A stretch of 64,000 nucleotides of DNA from Pectobacterium carotovorum. GTDB taxonomy: Bacteria > Pseudomonadota > Gammaproteobacteria > Enterobacterales > Enterobacteriaceae. The DNA is taken from contig NZ_JAXAFK010000001.1 in the NCBI RefSeq assembly GCF_033898505.1, positions 1,488,001 to 1,552,000 on the forward strand, given 5' to 3'. How positions within the stretch are numbered: position 1 is the first letter of the stretch; each line of letters opens with the position of its first letter. Shown piece after piece: positions 38,117 to 48,543 of this stretch. Below the pieces are notes generated by a model that was not told the DNA's origin, did not search any database, and saw only the letters and a list, made by a program, of their open reading frames with translations. Position numbers and translations under genes: made by a program.

Positions 38117-38151
38117 GGGGCGCATCATAGCAAATGACGCGCCCCTGTAAA
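38117..38151 (-). promoter_or_regulatory. tRNA-Tyr promoter with GC-rich discriminator
   Basis: On the minus strand TTTACA (complement of 38146-38151), a 16-bp spacer, TATGAT (complement of 38124-38129) and discriminator GCGCCCC (complement of 38117-38123) reproduce the E. coli tyrT promoter. The GC-rich discriminator predicts stringent (ppGpp) control. The leader to the mature tRNA would be about 35 nt. Confidence 0.88.
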
Positions 38152-38236
38152 GCGGTATATATCAAAAATAAATGCGGTTGCCGTTTTTTTATTCCGTTCG
38201 ACGCATCCTTATACAAAAAGATGCGCGATCAACCAA

Positions 38237-39085
38237 TTACAGAATAATGGTGCGGTTACCGTAGACAAAAACACGCTGTGCCAGCACGCGGTATAATGCA
38301 CGGCTCAGGACATTTTTCTCAACGTCACGGCCTGCTCGCATCATGTCATCTGCCGAGTAAGTATGGTCGACGTGAATAACGTCCTGCATGATGATGGGAC
38401 CTTCATCCAGGTTATCGTTGACGTAGTGTGCCGTCGCGCCAATGATTTTCACACCGCGTTCGTAAGCCTGATGGTATGGGCGAGCACCGATAAAGGCAGG
38501 TAAGAACGAGTGATGAATGTTGATCACCTGATTCGGGTAGTGCTGAACAAACGCCGGCGTCAGAACTCGCATATATTTCGCCAGCACGACGTAATCGGGT
38601 TTGTATTGATCGATCTGCGCGATCATCTTTTGATCGTGCTCTTCGCGAGTCAATCCTTCATGGCTGACCAGATGGAAAGGAATATCAAACCGCTCGACCA
38701 GCGTCTGTAAGGTATCGTGGTTGCCGATGACGGCAGCAATTTCGACATCCAGACCGCCATAGGCGCTTTTCATCAACAGATCGCCCAGACAGTGGGCTTC
38801 TTTTGTCACCAGAACGACGATGCGACGACGGCCTGCTGCGGTTAACTCACGGGAAGACCCTTCAGGAAGCGCGCTATCCAGATCGGCTAACAATGTGGTG
38901 TCGTTGAAAATTCCTTCTAACTCGGTCCGCATGAAAAAGCGGCCAGTGCGATGATCGACAAACTCATTGTTTTGCACGATGTTCAGTTCGTGCTTGTAAC
39001 AAATATTCGTAATTTTTGCGATGAGCCCTTTTGCATCAGGGCAAATGGTTCGTAATACTTTTCTTTGTATATTTTGGGATTGCAT
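38237..39085 (-). CDS. purU: Formyltetrahydrofolate deformylase
   Basis: 282-aa enzyme (E. coli 280) that hydrolyses 10-formyl-THF to formate and THF, balancing one-carbon units. N-terminal ACT domain (about 7-90) and C-terminal formyltransferase-like domain with NIHHSFLPAFIGARPYHQA and the catalytic Asp/His region. The start at 39085 (MQSQNIQRKV) fits the E. coli N-terminus; a TTG seven codons upstream is possible but unsupported. Confidence 0.96.
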   Translation of the reverse strand: MQSQNIQRKVLRTICPDAKGLIAKITNICYKHELNIVQNNEFVDHRTGRFFMRTELEGIFNDTTLLADLDSALPEGSSRELTAAGRRRIVVLVTKEAHCLGDLLMKSAYGGLDVEIAAVIGNHDTLQTLVERFDIPFHLVSHEGLTREEHDQKMIAQIDQYKPDYVVLAKYMRVLTPAFVQHYPNQVINIHHSFLPAFIGARPYHQAYERGVKIIGATAHYVNDNLDEGPIIMQDVIHVDHTYSADDMMRAGRDVEKNVLSRALYRVLAQRVFVYGNRTIIL

Positions 39086-39168
39086 GAGCGCGTGGATCCT
39101 GTCCAAAAACTAAAATAACGATCTGATGGTACCGCAGCGGTAACGCCGCGCGGGCGACTGCCTGTGTT

Positions 39169-39636
39169 CTATTGTCCGCAGCACTTTTTGTATTTTTTGC
39201 CGGAATCGCACGGGCAAGGTTCATTTCTGCCTGTCTGCACATGAACGCCGTCTATATAGTACCAGCGATTATGCTGGCGAAGGAAGCGTGAGCGTTCTCG
39301 CATTACTTCTGTTCGCTGGCTGTCCGTTTCCGAGATATAACGTGCGGCGAATTCCACATAACCCTCATCGGGCGTTTTTCCGGGAGACGTTGCCAGTATA
39401 GTAAGGCCGAGCCATTGTGAGTTCTGGCAGCTTTCAGCGAGAGGCGCGCGCCATTTCTCAGGCTGGAGATCGGGATGCCAGGTGGCGATAAGGTAATCGA
39501 CATCGTGTTTGACGTAGGCGGTATAGCGCGATCGCATTAATATGGCGGGTTCAGCCGCTGTTGCGGCATGCGTGAGGTAGGGTTGACAGCATGCGTTATA
39601 CTGCAATCCACTGCAACAGGGGCAAGATTCTGACAC
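39169..39636 (-). CDS. ychJ: UPF0225 SEC-C protein YchJ
   Basis: 155-aa cytoplasmic protein with SEC-C type zinc motifs at both ends (CPCCSGLQYNACC at the N-terminus; CPCDSGKKYKKCCGQ at the C-terminus). Function unknown. Position between purU and rssA as in E. coli; divergent from rssA. Confidence 0.93.
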   Translation of the reverse strand: MSESCPCCSGLQYNACCQPYLTHAATAAEPAILMRSRYTAYVKHDVDYLIATWHPDLQPEKWRAPLAESCQNSQWLGLTILATSPGKTPDEGYVEFAARYISETDSQRTEVMRERSRFLRQHNRWYYIDGVHVQTGRNEPCPCDSGKKYKKCCGQ

Positions 39637-39768
39637 GACGTCTCCTGAAGAAAATTTAAGATAAAAACTGATAAATAATAAACAGATCCCTATGCAGGAT
39701 GCCGATATGTTACCTAAGAAACTCTACGTGTAGCAATGTGCGCTAAAATGAAGACGGGTGGTTCGATC

Positions 39769-40674
39769 ATGCAACGGAAAAAGATTGGAGTAGCCTTGGG
39801 ATCCGGGGCAGCGAAGGGATGGGCGCATATTGGTGTGTTTAATGCGTTAACAGAAATGGGGATAGCGGTTGACGTTGTAGCAGGTTGTTCTATCGGTGCG
39901 CTGGTAGGTGCGGCATATGCCACCAACAATTTAGCTTCAATGGATCGCTGGGTGAGGGCGTTTGGCTACTGGGACGTGATTCGACTGATGGATCTCTCCT
40001 GGCAGCGCGGCAGCTTATTGCGTGGCGATCGTGTCTTCAATAGCGTGAAGCATTTGCTCCAGACAACACAGATTGAAGACTGTGATATCAAATATGGCGT
40101 GGTGACGACAAACCTGAGTACAGGGCGTGAGCTCTGGCTGACAGAAGGCGATTTACATCAGGCCATGCGCGCGTCTTGCAGTATGCCTGGCCTGCTATCC
40201 CCCGTTCGATTTAACGATTACTGGCTGGTGGATGGCGCGGTGGTTAACCCTGTTCCTGTTTCTCTGGCACGGGCAATGGGGGCTGATATTGTGATTGCGG
40301 TTGATCTTCAGCACGATGCCAGTTTGAATCATCAGGACTTGTTGTCGATCAAACCGACGGCGTCAGACATTGATGCGGAAAATGTCCCGCAAGATTGGCG
40401 TAGCAGAATTCGTGAACGTTTACTGCGAAGCCGACGTCAGCCAACAGAAAGTTCGCCAACGGCGATGGAGATCATGAGCACATCGATCCAGATTCTGGAA
40501 AATCGGTTGAAGATGACGCGGATGGCAGGCGATCCGCCTGATGTGCTGCTGCAACCGTATTGCCCTCAGATCGCGACGTTAGATTTTCATCGGGCGCAGG
40601 AGGCGATTGAGGCCGGTTATAAGGCGGTAGAAAAGATGCGTGATGAATTGTTGCCGCTAGCGAAAGAATCGTAA
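39769..40674 (+). CDS. rssA: Patatin-like phospholipase RssA
   Basis: 301-aa patatin-fold protein (E. coli RssA 301). Oxyanion loop GSGAAKGW, nucleophile in GCSIGAL, and catalytic Asp in DGAVVNP. Function in the cell is unknown; it is the partner gene of rssB. The start at 39769 (MQRKKIGVALG) matches E. coli and follows GGGTGG; an in-frame ATG 11 codons earlier (39736) is less likely. Confidence 0.93.
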   Translation: MQRKKIGVALGSGAAKGWAHIGVFNALTEMGIAVDVVAGCSIGALVGAAYATNNLASMDRWVRAFGYWDVIRLMDLSWQRGSLLRGDRVFNSVKHLLQTTQIEDCDIKYGVVTTNLSTGRELWLTEGDLHQAMRASCSMPGLLSPVRFNDYWLVDGAVVNPVPVSLARAMGADIVIAVDLQHDASLNHQDLLSIKPTASDIDAENVPQDWRSRIRERLLRSRRQPTESSPTAMEIMSTSIQILENRLKMTRMAGDPPDVLLQPYCPQIATLDFHRAQEAIEAGYKAVEKMRDELLPLAKES

Positions 40675-40809
40675 CGAAGACCTTAGGGTACTAAGGGCGC
40701 ATGTCGTAGTTAAAACACATGTCGTTAGAAATGCGTAAGTATGCTGTCTATCCGGCATGTCGGCGCTAAAGCAGGTGTGATTATTCGGTGTTTGAAGTAA
40801 GGGGTACTG

Positions 40810-41826
40810 ATGGAACAACCACTGGCGGGTAAGCATATTTTAGTCATTGATGACGAGGCCGTTTTTCGATCTGTGCTCGCTGGTTATCTGACTTCTCTTG
40901 GGGCTTCCGTTCAGGAGGCGATTAATGGATTAGATGCGCTAAGTATTCTTGAACACTACCAACCCGATTTAATGATTTGCGATCTGAAAATGCCGACGAT
41001 GGGAGGCATCGAGTTCCTTGAACGCCTGCGTTTGAAGGACAACGATACGCCAATACTGATCATTTCTGCAACCAGCCAGATGGCGGACATTGCCAAAGTC
41101 TTGCGTCTTGGCGTTCAGGATGTGTTACTGAAGCCGATTCGTGATTATGCACGCCTGCGTGAAGCCGTAATGTCTTGCCTGTATCCCGATATGTTTACTT
41201 CACAGCTGAATGAGATGGATCAACTGATGCAGGACATGGATTCCCTCAATCAATCTCCTGAAGCGGTAACCAAACTGCTTGCCCAGCTACAGCCCCCCGT
41301 TCAGCAAACGCTAGCTCATTGCCGTGTTAATTACCGTCAGTTAACGGCAGCGGAACAGCCGGGTCTGGTGTTGGATATTGCCGCGCTTTCGGAGACGGAA
41401 CTGGCGTTCTACTGTCTTGATGTCACTCAGGGCGTCAATAATAATGGGACGCTGGCCGCGTTACTGCTTCGAACGTTGTTCAATGGGTTGCTTCAGGAGC
41501 ATTTGGCCGATCAGCAGCACCGTTTGCCGTATCTGCCGACGTTATTAAAGCAGGTAAACCAACTGCTGCGCCAGGCGAGTCTGGACGGTCGTTTTCCTTT
41601 GCTGGTGGGGTATTACCATCGACAGCTAAAACAGCTGATACTGATTTCTGCCGGGTTAAACGCGACGTTGAATGTTAACGAACAGCAAATAGCACTGAAT
41701 AGCGGCGTCCCTTTAGGCACGCTTGAAGGTGCCTATCTCAACCAGTTGAACTATCAGTGCGAGGCATGGCAATGTCAGATATGGGGTGGCGGCGGTCGTT
41801 TACGCCTCATGTTGACGACAGAATAG
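40810..41826 (+). CDS. rssB: Regulator of RpoS, RssB
   Basis: 338-aa adaptor that delivers sigma S to ClpXP (E. coli RssB 337). N-terminal receiver domain with phosphoacceptor Asp58 (LMICDLKMP), acidic pair in VIDDEAVF and Lys in LLKPIRDY; a helical linker (about 130-160) and a degenerate PP2C-like C-terminal domain. GGGGTACTGATG places the ribosome-binding site. 135 bp after rssA. Confidence 0.95.
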   Translation: MEQPLAGKHILVIDDEAVFRSVLAGYLTSLGASVQEAINGLDALSILEHYQPDLMICDLKMPTMGGIEFLERLRLKDNDTPILIISATSQMADIAKVLRLGVQDVLLKPIRDYARLREAVMSCLYPDMFTSQLNEMDQLMQDMDSLNQSPEAVTKLLAQLQPPVQQTLAHCRVNYRQLTAAEQPGLVLDIAALSETELAFYCLDVTQGVNNNGTLAALLLRTLFNGLLQEHLADQQHRLPYLPTLLKQVNQLLRQASLDGRFPLLVGYYHRQLKQLILISAGLNATLNVNEQQIALNSGVPLGTLEGAYLNQLNYQCEAWQCQIWGGGGRLRLMLTTE

Positions 41827-42031
41827 TCTGATAGCGCAAGACGGTGCGGATTTCGGGCCATACCCATCTTTCGGTATTATTTTTTATTTCCTACTATGTA
41901 GGGAGTTATCTTATTTTTATTGAACAGTAATGTTGGGACAAGCGTGCTCTTGTTAAAGTCGTTATACTCTTTCGGTTATCTTGATTAGATAAATAAAGTT
42001 CATTATTTGAACGGTATATAAGAGGCTGTTT

Positions 42032-42943
42032 ATGTCTATTGTGAATAAAAAAGTAAAAAAAGCGGTCATACCGGTTGCTGGATTAGGGACGCGTATGCTG
42101 CCTGCCACCAAAGCCATTCCTAAAGAAATGCTGCCGTTGGTAGATAAGCCGCTGATCCAATATGTTGTTAATGAGTGTATCGCAGCAGGGATTAATGAAA
42201 TTATTCTGGTTACACACTCTTCTAAGAATTCTATCGAAAACCATTTCGATACCAGTTTTGAGCTGGAAGCCATCCTGGAAAAGCGTGTTAAACGTCAGCT
42301 GTTGGAAGAAGTTCAATCTATCTGCCCTAAACACGTCACCATTATGCAAGTGCGTCAGGGATTAGCTAAAGGGCTGGGCCATGCCGTATTGTGCGCGCAC
42401 CCGTTAGTGGGAGATGAACCCGTCGCAGTTATTCTGCCAGATGTAATTATTGATGAATATGCGTCCGATCTGAAAAAAGATAACCTGAGCGAAATGTTGC
42501 AACGTTTTTCTACTACAGGCCACAGCCAGATTATGGTTGAGCCAGTTGAGAATGTAAGCAGCTATGGCGTGGTTGATTGCAAAGGCGTGGAATTAAAAGC
42601 AGGGGATAGTGCACCGATGGTGGGCGTGGTTGAAAAACCGAAAGCCTCCGAAGCGCCGTCTAATTTAGCCGTTGTTGGCCGTTATGTACTCTCTGCGGAT
42701 ATTTGGTCTCTGCTGGAGAAAACACCACCGGGCGCAGGCAATGAAATTCAGTTAACTGATGCCATCGCAATGCTGATGGAAAAAGAAACGGTAGAAGCGT
42801 ATCACCTGAAAGGCGTGAGCCATGACTGTGGTAATAAATTAGGCTATATGCAGGCATTCGTGGAATATGGTTTGCGCCATGACGGTTTAGGTCAGGAATT
42901 TGCGCAATGGCTGCAGGAAACGATTGAAGCAGAAGAAAAATAA
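42032..42943 (+). CDS. galU: UTP-glucose-1-phosphate uridylyltransferase
   Basis: 303-aa enzyme making UDP-glucose from UTP and glucose 1-phosphate, for LPS, trehalose and exopolysaccharide. Nucleotidyltransferase motif [18 protein letters not shown] (about 16-33), [11 protein letters not shown] and [13 protein letters not shown] are conserved. E. coli GalU is 302 aa. Convergent with hns through a shared terminator. Confidence 0.97.
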   Translation: MSIVNKKVKKAVIPVAGLGTRMLPATKAIPKEMLPLVDKPLIQYVVNECIAAGINEIILVTHSSKNSIENHFDTSFELEAILEKRVKRQLLEEVQSICPKHVTIMQVRQGLAKGLGHAVLCAHPLVGDEPVAVILPDVIIDEYASDLKKDNLSEMLQRFSTTGHSQIMVEPVENVSSYGVVDCKGVELKAGDSAPMVGVVEKPKASEAPSNLAVVGRYVLSADIWSLLEKTPPGAGNEIQLTDAIAMLMEKETVEAYHLKGVSHDCGNKLGYMQAFVEYGLRHDGLGQEFAQWLQETIEAEEK

Positions 42944-43036
42944 CAGAATGTAATGATTGCTCTCTGTTTTACAAAAACAGAGAGCAGCTAAAAACGCTGA
43001 CATATCTGTTTTCACTTTGCAAAACGCGTTACCAAA

Positions 43037-43068
43037 GAAAAACCCCCGATAGCTATCGGGGGTTTTTT
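43037..43068. terminator. Bidirectional terminator galU / hns
   Basis: Perfect palindrome AACCCCCGATAGCTATCGGGGGTT (core, 43041-43064 region) flanked by A-runs on the left and T-runs on the right, so both strands have stem plus U-tract. Confidence 0.9.
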
Positions 43069-43090
43069 AGTATTCAGTACTTATAAACAA

Positions 43091-43498
43091 TTACAGCAGG
43101 AAATCGTCTAAAGATTTACCTTGCTCTTCGATTGCTTTCTTGATTACTGCCGGTGTACGACCCTGGCCAGTCCAGGTTTTAACTTCGCCGTTTTCGTCAG
43201 TGTATTGATATTTTGCCGGACGGGCAGCGCGTTTGCTTTTACCTGCAACTTTCACTGAACCTAAAGACTGTAATAATTCGTTAGGGTCAATACCGTCGGC
43301 AATCAGCATATCGCGATATTGCTGCAATTTACGCGCACGTTCTTCAACTTCAGCCTGAACCTGGCTATCTTCTTCGCGGCGTTCATTAACCACGACTTCC
43401 AGTTTTTCCAGCATTTCTTCCAAAGTATCCAGGGTACATTCTCTTGCCTGGGCACGCAGAGTACGGATGTTGTTAAGAATCTTTAGTGCTTCGCTCAT
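43091..43498 (-). CDS. hns: Nucleoid protein H-NS
   Basis: 135-aa global silencer of AT-rich DNA. N-terminal oligomerisation helices (about 1-80, [18 protein letters not shown]) and the C-terminal DNA-binding domain with the minor-groove motif TWTGQGRTP (QGR at 112-114) and end LDDFLL. It lies between galU and tdk as in E. coli. Confidence 0.97.
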   Translation of the reverse strand: MSEALKILNNIRTLRAQARECTLDTLEEMLEKLEVVVNERREEDSQVQAEVEERARKLQQYRDMLIADGIDPNELLQSLGSVKVAGKSKRAARPAKYQYTDENGEVKTWTGQGRTPAVIKKAIEEQGKSLDDFLL

Positions 43499-44085
43499 TG
43501 TGATAATCTCAAATTAATATTATTGGTGGCGTGTAGTGTGATAATAGAGTGCTATTTTCCTTTCTGCAATAGTCAAATTTGTAAGTTTGTTAAAAAACAT
43601 CATTTTTAAAACAGAACTCACATTGTATGTTACATAAATATAAATACTTTCCTGTTATCAAAAAAATACATTTGGTATGCCGTTTTTCTCCCTCAAACGA
43701 CAGAGAATGGCTTATTGATGCCGCACCGTTGTTATAAGGAATGTTTATATCTTTTATCGTAACAGGCCGCCGCTGGTGGGCATATGGACAAAATGTGGTC
43801 GGGGAATAGCCCATTGCGCAGCGTGAAGGCGAGTTGTTACAATAAGTTTTTACGACACGAAGATCATATACTCCAAATAATTCGAGTTTCAGGACAAACG
43901 TTAACGTTTGAACAACGCAAAGCGTTGGCCTGCCAGAGCAAGGCTTATTTATAATCCTTGTAATGCGGCAAGAGAGGGAATCCTGATGCGCTTACTCAAG
44001 TAAGTGATTCAGGTGACTGAACGCTGCCAACGGACATGCAACTTGAAGTATGACGAGTATATAGCCTGCCTTTTGGAGTAGCTGA
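43499..44085. other. Intergenic region hns-tdk
   Basis: 587 bp without a credible gene. The hns-proximal part (43499-43680) is AT-rich, as expected for the autoregulated hns promoter, and the tdk-proximal third is an ERIC-type element (43867-44061) ending about 20 bp before the tdk start. Confidence 0.5.
43867..44061 (+). repeat. ERIC-type element with right-arm module (195 bp)
   Basis: Left end TATACTCCAAATAATTCGAG, right end CAACTTGAAGTATGACGAGT-ATA, and central palindrome GCTTACTCAAGTAAG are those of ERIC (intergenic repeat unit). About 75 bp beginning GACAAACGTTAACGTTTGAAC is inserted in one arm; the same module, inverted, is in 57969-58311. The element ends just before tdk and may affect its leader. 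Confidence 0.8.
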
Positions 44086-44682
44086 GTGGCTCAACTTTAT
44101 TTTTATTATTCTGCAATGAATGCAGGGAAATCGACGGCGCTATTGCAGTCGTCATATAACTACCAGGAGCGTGGGATGCGTACGCTGGTGTTCACTGCAG
44201 AAATAGATAATCGGCACGGCGTGGGGATTGTAAGTTCACGGATCGGCCTTTCGTCTCCGGCATTATTGTTTAATCCGCAGACACCCTTATTTGGATTGCT
44301 GGAGAAAGAGCATCGTGCTCAGCCCGTAGATTGTGTATTAATTGACGAATGTCAATTTTTAACCCGCGAGCAGGTGAGTGAGCTTTCCGATGTCGTGGAC
44401 CAATTAGATATCCCGGTATTGTGCTACGGGTTGCGTACTGATTTTCGTGGCGATTTGTTTTCCGGGAGTCACTATTTATTAGCGTGGGCAGATAAGCTGA
44501 TTGAGTTAAAAACGGTCTGCCATTGCGGCCGTAAAGCCAACTGCGTATTGCGATTAGATGCGCAAGGTAATGCCGTCCATGAAGGGGAACAGGTCGTTAT
44601 TGGCGGCAATGAGAGCTATGTTTCTGTGTGTCGTAAACATTATAAGATTGCGCTGGGATTAACCCGTAAGGAAAGCGAGTAA
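44086..44682 (+). CDS. tdk: Thymidine kinase
   Basis: 198-aa type II thymidine kinase of pyrimidine salvage. P-loop [11 protein letters not shown] (about 7-17), catalytic Glu in LIDECQF, and a zinc ribbon formed by CHCGRKANC and CRKHY. The start is GTG at 44086 after TTGGAGTAG, matching E. coli [16 protein letters not shown]. Shorter C-terminus than E. coli (205 aa). Confidence 0.96.
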   Translation: MAQLYFYYSAMNAGKSTALLQSSYNYQERGMRTLVFTAEIDNRHGVGIVSSRIGLSSPALLFNPQTPLFGLLEKEHRAQPVDCVLIDECQFLTREQVSELSDVVDQLDIPVLCYGLRTDFRGDLFSGSHYLLAWADKLIELKTVCHCGRKANCVLRLDAQGNAVHEGEQVVIGGNESYVSVCRKHYKIALGLTRKESE

Positions 44683-44743
44683 GGCGGTTAAATATCCGAC
44701 TGGCGAGCTATTAATAAATAGCGTGTTGATGCGTGTGCGAGTT

Positions 44744-44776
44744 ATAAAAATGCCCAACCCTAAACGGGTTGGGCAG
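44744..44776 (-). terminator. adhE terminator
   Basis: TGCCCAACCC (44751-44760) and GGGTTGGGCA (44766-44775) form a 10-bp stem; on the minus strand it is followed by TTTTTATAAC. It lies about 50 bp after the adhE stop. Confidence 0.85.
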
Positions 44777-44824
44777 TGCAGAGAGATAAACCGCCTTTAG
44801 GGTAAGACGGTAACAGCAAGAACG

Positions 44825-47500
44825 TTAGTGGGCGGCTTTCTTGCTGGTTTTAGCGGCTTTTGCTACCGGTTCAACCGCTTCCGTTTTTTCTTCTTCAGAG
44901 AACTTACGACCGTAGTAAGTATCCAGCAGAATCTGTTTCAGTTCGGAAATCAGCGGGTAGCGTGGGTTTGCCCCAGTACACTGATCGTCGAACGCATCTT
45001 CTGACAGCTTATCGACCTTAGCCAGGAAATCGGCTTCCTGTACGCCAGCTTCTCGAATCGAGGTTGGGATCCCCAGCTCGGTCTTCATTTCTTCCAGCCA
45101 GTTCAGCAATTTTTCGATTTTCTGTGCGGTACGATCGCTCGGCGCGGTTAAACGCAGGTGGTCGGCTATTTCCGCGTAGCGACGGCGTGCCTGCGGACGG
45201 TCATACTGGCTGAACGTTGTCTGCTTGGTCGGGTTATCGTTCGCGTTATAGCGGATGACGTTTGAGATCAGCAGGGCGTTAGCCAGACCGTGTGGAATAT
45301 GGAATTCCGAGCCCAGTTTATGCGCCATTGAGTGACAGACGCCGAGGAAGGCGTTGGCAAACGCGATCCCAGCAATCGTCGCGGCGTTATGCACGCGCTC
45401 ACGGGCCACCGGGTTTTTCGCGCCGTCACGATAGCTGTCTGGCAGGTTCTCCTTCAGCAGCTTCAGCGCTTGTAACGCCTGTCCGTCTGAATATTCGTTT
45501 GCCAGCACGGAAACATAGGCTTCCAGTGAGTGTGTTACCGCATCGAGCCCACCAAACGCACACAGTGATTTCGGCATGTTCATCACCAGGTTGGCATCAA
45601 CAATCGCCATATCTGGCGTCAGCGCATAGTCCGCTAACGGGTATTTTTGCCCGGTAGCATCGTCGGTGACGACGGCAAACGGCGTCACTTCGGAACCGGT
45701 ACCGGAGGTCGTAGTAATCGCCACCATTTTGGCTTTGACGCCCATTTTCGGGAACTTGTAGATACGTTTACGGATGTCCATGAAACGCAGCGCCAACTCT
45801 TCGAAGTGCGTCGTAGGGTGCTCATACATCACCCACATGATTTTCGCCGCATCCATTGGTGAACCGCCGCCCAGCGCAATGATCACATCGGGTTTGAAGG
45901 AGTGCATTTGCTCAGCGCCTTTACGCACGATACTCAGCGTTGGATCCGCTTCAACTTCAAAGAAAACTTCGGTTTCCAGTCCGTGCTGTTTCAATACGGA
46001 CGTCACCTGATCGACATAGCCATTATTGAACAGGAAGCGGTCGGTCACGATAAATGCACGTTTAGCACCATCGGAGGCGACTTCTTCAAGGGCGATGGGC
46101 AATGAGCCGCGACGGAAATAAATGGATTTGGGAAGTTTATGCCACAACATATTCTCTGCTCGCTTGGCTACCGTTTTCTTGTTGATCAAGTGCTTCGGAC
46201 CGACGTTTTCGGAGATGGAGTTTCCGCCCCAGGAGCCACAGCCCAGCGTCAGAGACGGAGCGAGTTTGAAGTTGTAGAGATCGCCGATACCACCTTGAGA
46301 AGCCGGTGTGTTAATCAGAATACGTGCGGTTTTCATCATATTGCCGAAATGATTCACGCGCTCTGGCTGATTGTCCTGATCGGTATACAGACAGGATGTG
46401 TGACCGATACCCCCCATTGCGACCAGTTTTTCCGCTTTAATGACGGCGTCGTTGAAGTCTTTCGCACGATACATCGCCAGCGTTGGGGACAGTTTTTCAT
46501 GCGCAAACGGTTCGGACTCATCGACCGCGGTAACTTCACCGATCAACACTTTAGTGTTGGCAGGGACGGTGATGCCTGCCATTTCTGCGATTTTCGGTGC
46601 GGGTTGACCTACGATGTCGGCATTCAGTGAACCGTTCTTCAGCAAAATACCCTGTACGGCATGAAGCTCTTTGCCTTTCAGCATGTAGCCGCCGTGGGTA
46701 GCAAAACGCTCACGCACGGCATCATAGACGCTGTCTACGACGATGACTGACTGTTCTGACGCACAAATGACGCCGTTATCGAAGGTTTTCGACATCAGAA
46801 TAGAGGCAACGGCACGTTTGATATCCGCGGTTTCATCAACGACAACAGGCGTGTTACCAGCACCAACGCCGATTGCTGGTTTACCGGAGCTGTACGCGGC
46901 CTTCACCATACCCGGGCCACCGGTAGCCAGAATCAGGTTGATATCCGGGTGGTGCATCAGTTGGTTGGACAACTCAACGGAAGGCTGATCGATCCAGCCG
47001 ATGATATCTTTCGGCGCACCTGCCGCAATCGCCGCTTGCAGAACAATATCTGCAGCTTTATTGGTCGCATTTTTTGCACGCGGATGCGGAGAGAAGATAA
47101 TCCCGTTACGGGTCTTCAGGCTGATCAGCGCTTTAAAAATCGCGGTAGAAGTGGGGTTGGTGGTGGGAACAATACCGCAAATCAGGCCAATCGGCTCTGC
47201 AATGGTAATCGTACCAAAAGTGTCATCAGTAGAGAGGACGCCGCAGGTTTTTTCATCCTGATAGGCGTTATAAATGTATTCAGATGCGAAATGGTTTTTG
47301 ATGACTTTATCTTCCACGATCCCCATGCCGGATTCGGCAACCGCCATTTTTGCCAGCGGGATACGGGCATCCGATGCAGCGAGTGCGGCAGCGCGGAAGA
47401 TCTTGTCCACCTGTTCCTGAGTGTAAGTGGCAAATTCCTGCTGTGCCTTTCTCACTCTTTCGACCAGTGCGTTAAGTTCAGCAACGTTGGTTACGGCCAT
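44825..47500 (-). CDS. adhE: Bifunctional aldehyde/alcohol dehydrogenase AdhE
   Basis: 891-aa spirosome-forming enzyme reducing acetyl-CoA to ethanol in fermentation. N-terminal aldehyde dehydrogenase (about 1-440, catalytic Cys246 in DNGVICASEQ) and C-terminal iron-dependent alcohol dehydrogenase (about 450-870) with GGGSPMDAAK and the metal-binding HSMAHKLGSEFHIPHGLANA. Same length as E. coli AdhE (891). The C-terminal tail is Lys/Ala-rich. Confidence 0.98.
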   Translation of the reverse strand: MAVTNVAELNALVERVRKAQQEFATYTQEQVDKIFRAAALAASDARIPLAKMAVAESGMGIVEDKVIKNHFASEYIYNAYQDEKTCGVLSTDDTFGTITIAEPIGLICGIVPTTNPTSTAIFKALISLKTRNGIIFSPHPRAKNATNKAADIVLQAAIAAGAPKDIIGWIDQPSVELSNQLMHHPDINLILATGGPGMVKAAYSSGKPAIGVGAGNTPVVVDETADIKRAVASILMSKTFDNGVICASEQSVIVVDSVYDAVRERFATHGGYMLKGKELHAVQGILLKNGSLNADIVGQPAPKIAEMAGITVPANTKVLIGEVTAVDESEPFAHEKLSPTLAMYRAKDFNDAVIKAEKLVAMGGIGHTSCLYTDQDNQPERVNHFGNMMKTARILINTPASQGGIGDLYNFKLAPSLTLGCGSWGGNSISENVGPKHLINKKTVAKRAENMLWHKLPKSIYFRRGSLPIALEEVASDGAKRAFIVTDRFLFNNGYVDQVTSVLKQHGLETEVFFEVEADPTLSIVRKGAEQMHSFKPDVIIALGGGSPMDAAKIMWVMYEHPTTHFEELALRFMDIRKRIYKFPKMGVKAKMVAITTTSGTGSEVTPFAVVTDDATGQKYPLADYALTPDMAIVDANLVMNMPKSLCAFGGLDAVTHSLEAYVSVLANEYSDGQALQALKLLKENLPDSYRDGAKNPVARERVHNAATIAGIAFANAFLGVCHSMAHKLGSEFHIPHGLANALLISNVIRYNANDNPTKQTTFSQYDRPQARRRYAEIADHLRLTAPSDRTAQKIEKLLNWLEEMKTELGIPTSIREAGVQEADFLAKVDKLSEDAFDDQCTGANPRYPLISELKQILLDTYYGRKFSEEEKTEAVEPVAKAAKTSKKAAH

Positions 47501-48543
47501 AATGCTCTCCTGATAAATGTTAAACTCTTTCAGTCAATTGTTCGCCGAATAGAACAGTATAGATAAACGAGCGGGGGGCGTTTCCGTTACCTGGCTATTC
47601 TTTTCTGCCTATTTCGCATTAATTGACTCAAAGAGCTTGTCAGCCGCCGTTGTGGCGCGATTGCTGCTTTTTAAAATACTGTAACCGCCGATACCGTAAA
47701 TTTTTGAAATATTGTTTTGAAAATACATCAAAATTAAGAGGATTTACGTATCTGCTGCGGTATGAAATGAGCATACCTATTTGTGGGTGCCTTTTTTGTG
47801 ATCAATATCGAATTTTCTTTATGCTGACACCATTCAGCAATCTGATATTGATAATGACTATCATTAACTAGATAAAATCAGCGGCTTTTCTACCTAAAAT
47901 GGATTGGTAAAGGATGGACAGCGTGCGTTGAAGCGAAGCCTTGGTGGAAGAAATTCCGGTGGCGGCTTGTTCGTATAATGGGAATGGGTTGTTCGTATAA
48001 AACGTGTTCGTATAAACAGTGCTTATATCTTAATCGGGTTAGTTATTTTGATCGTCTTCTACCTCAGGGACGTTTCAGGCGCTTATTGTGCAAAGTGAGT
48101 AATGGAATTGTTAAAATAATAACATTTCGGTCAGATAATGACGCGGACAGGTAAGCGTGCATCATCATTTTTGTGCTGTGAAAATGATGAAACCCACTAC
48201 GATGTTTTTTTGTTCAAAATCTATAAATTGCTGAATATTTAAAAAATATTTGCAATTAAAAACAAAAGTCATTGTTTATCATGGGGTTAATGATTTCTTC
48301 GAATGGTTGAGATAAAACCCTTTCCGGGCTGTAGTAAAGAAAATTAAGCAACATCAATGTAAAAATATTGGCGAATGTGTCCGCTTTTGATAGCTTCGAG
48401 TTTCGGCCTATTATTCGTTATTCACCCATAAATTAATTTTATGATTTATTTGGATAATGGGCGATCTTTTCTGCTCTATGTGACGGCAATTTTTATGCAT
48501 AGAGTCCGGTATGGCGTTGTATCAAGACAGGGGCGTTTATAAA
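47501..48543. other. 1-kb intergenic region adhE / oppA (ychE absent)
   Basis: No credible gene; in E. coli this interval holds ychE. It must contain the divergent promoters of adhE and opp. Three copies of GTTCGTATAA lie at 47969-47978, 47991-48000 and 48006-48015. The part from about 48100 to 48510 is AT-rich and would form a long opp leader. Confidence 0.5.

Noticed and set aside
46949..47566. Open frames antisense to adhE
   Set aside because: Shadows of the strongly biased adhE codon use.
47623..47871. 82-codon frame between adhE and oppA
   Set aside because: No good ribosome-binding site, odd amino-acid composition and no resemblance to YchE or another family.
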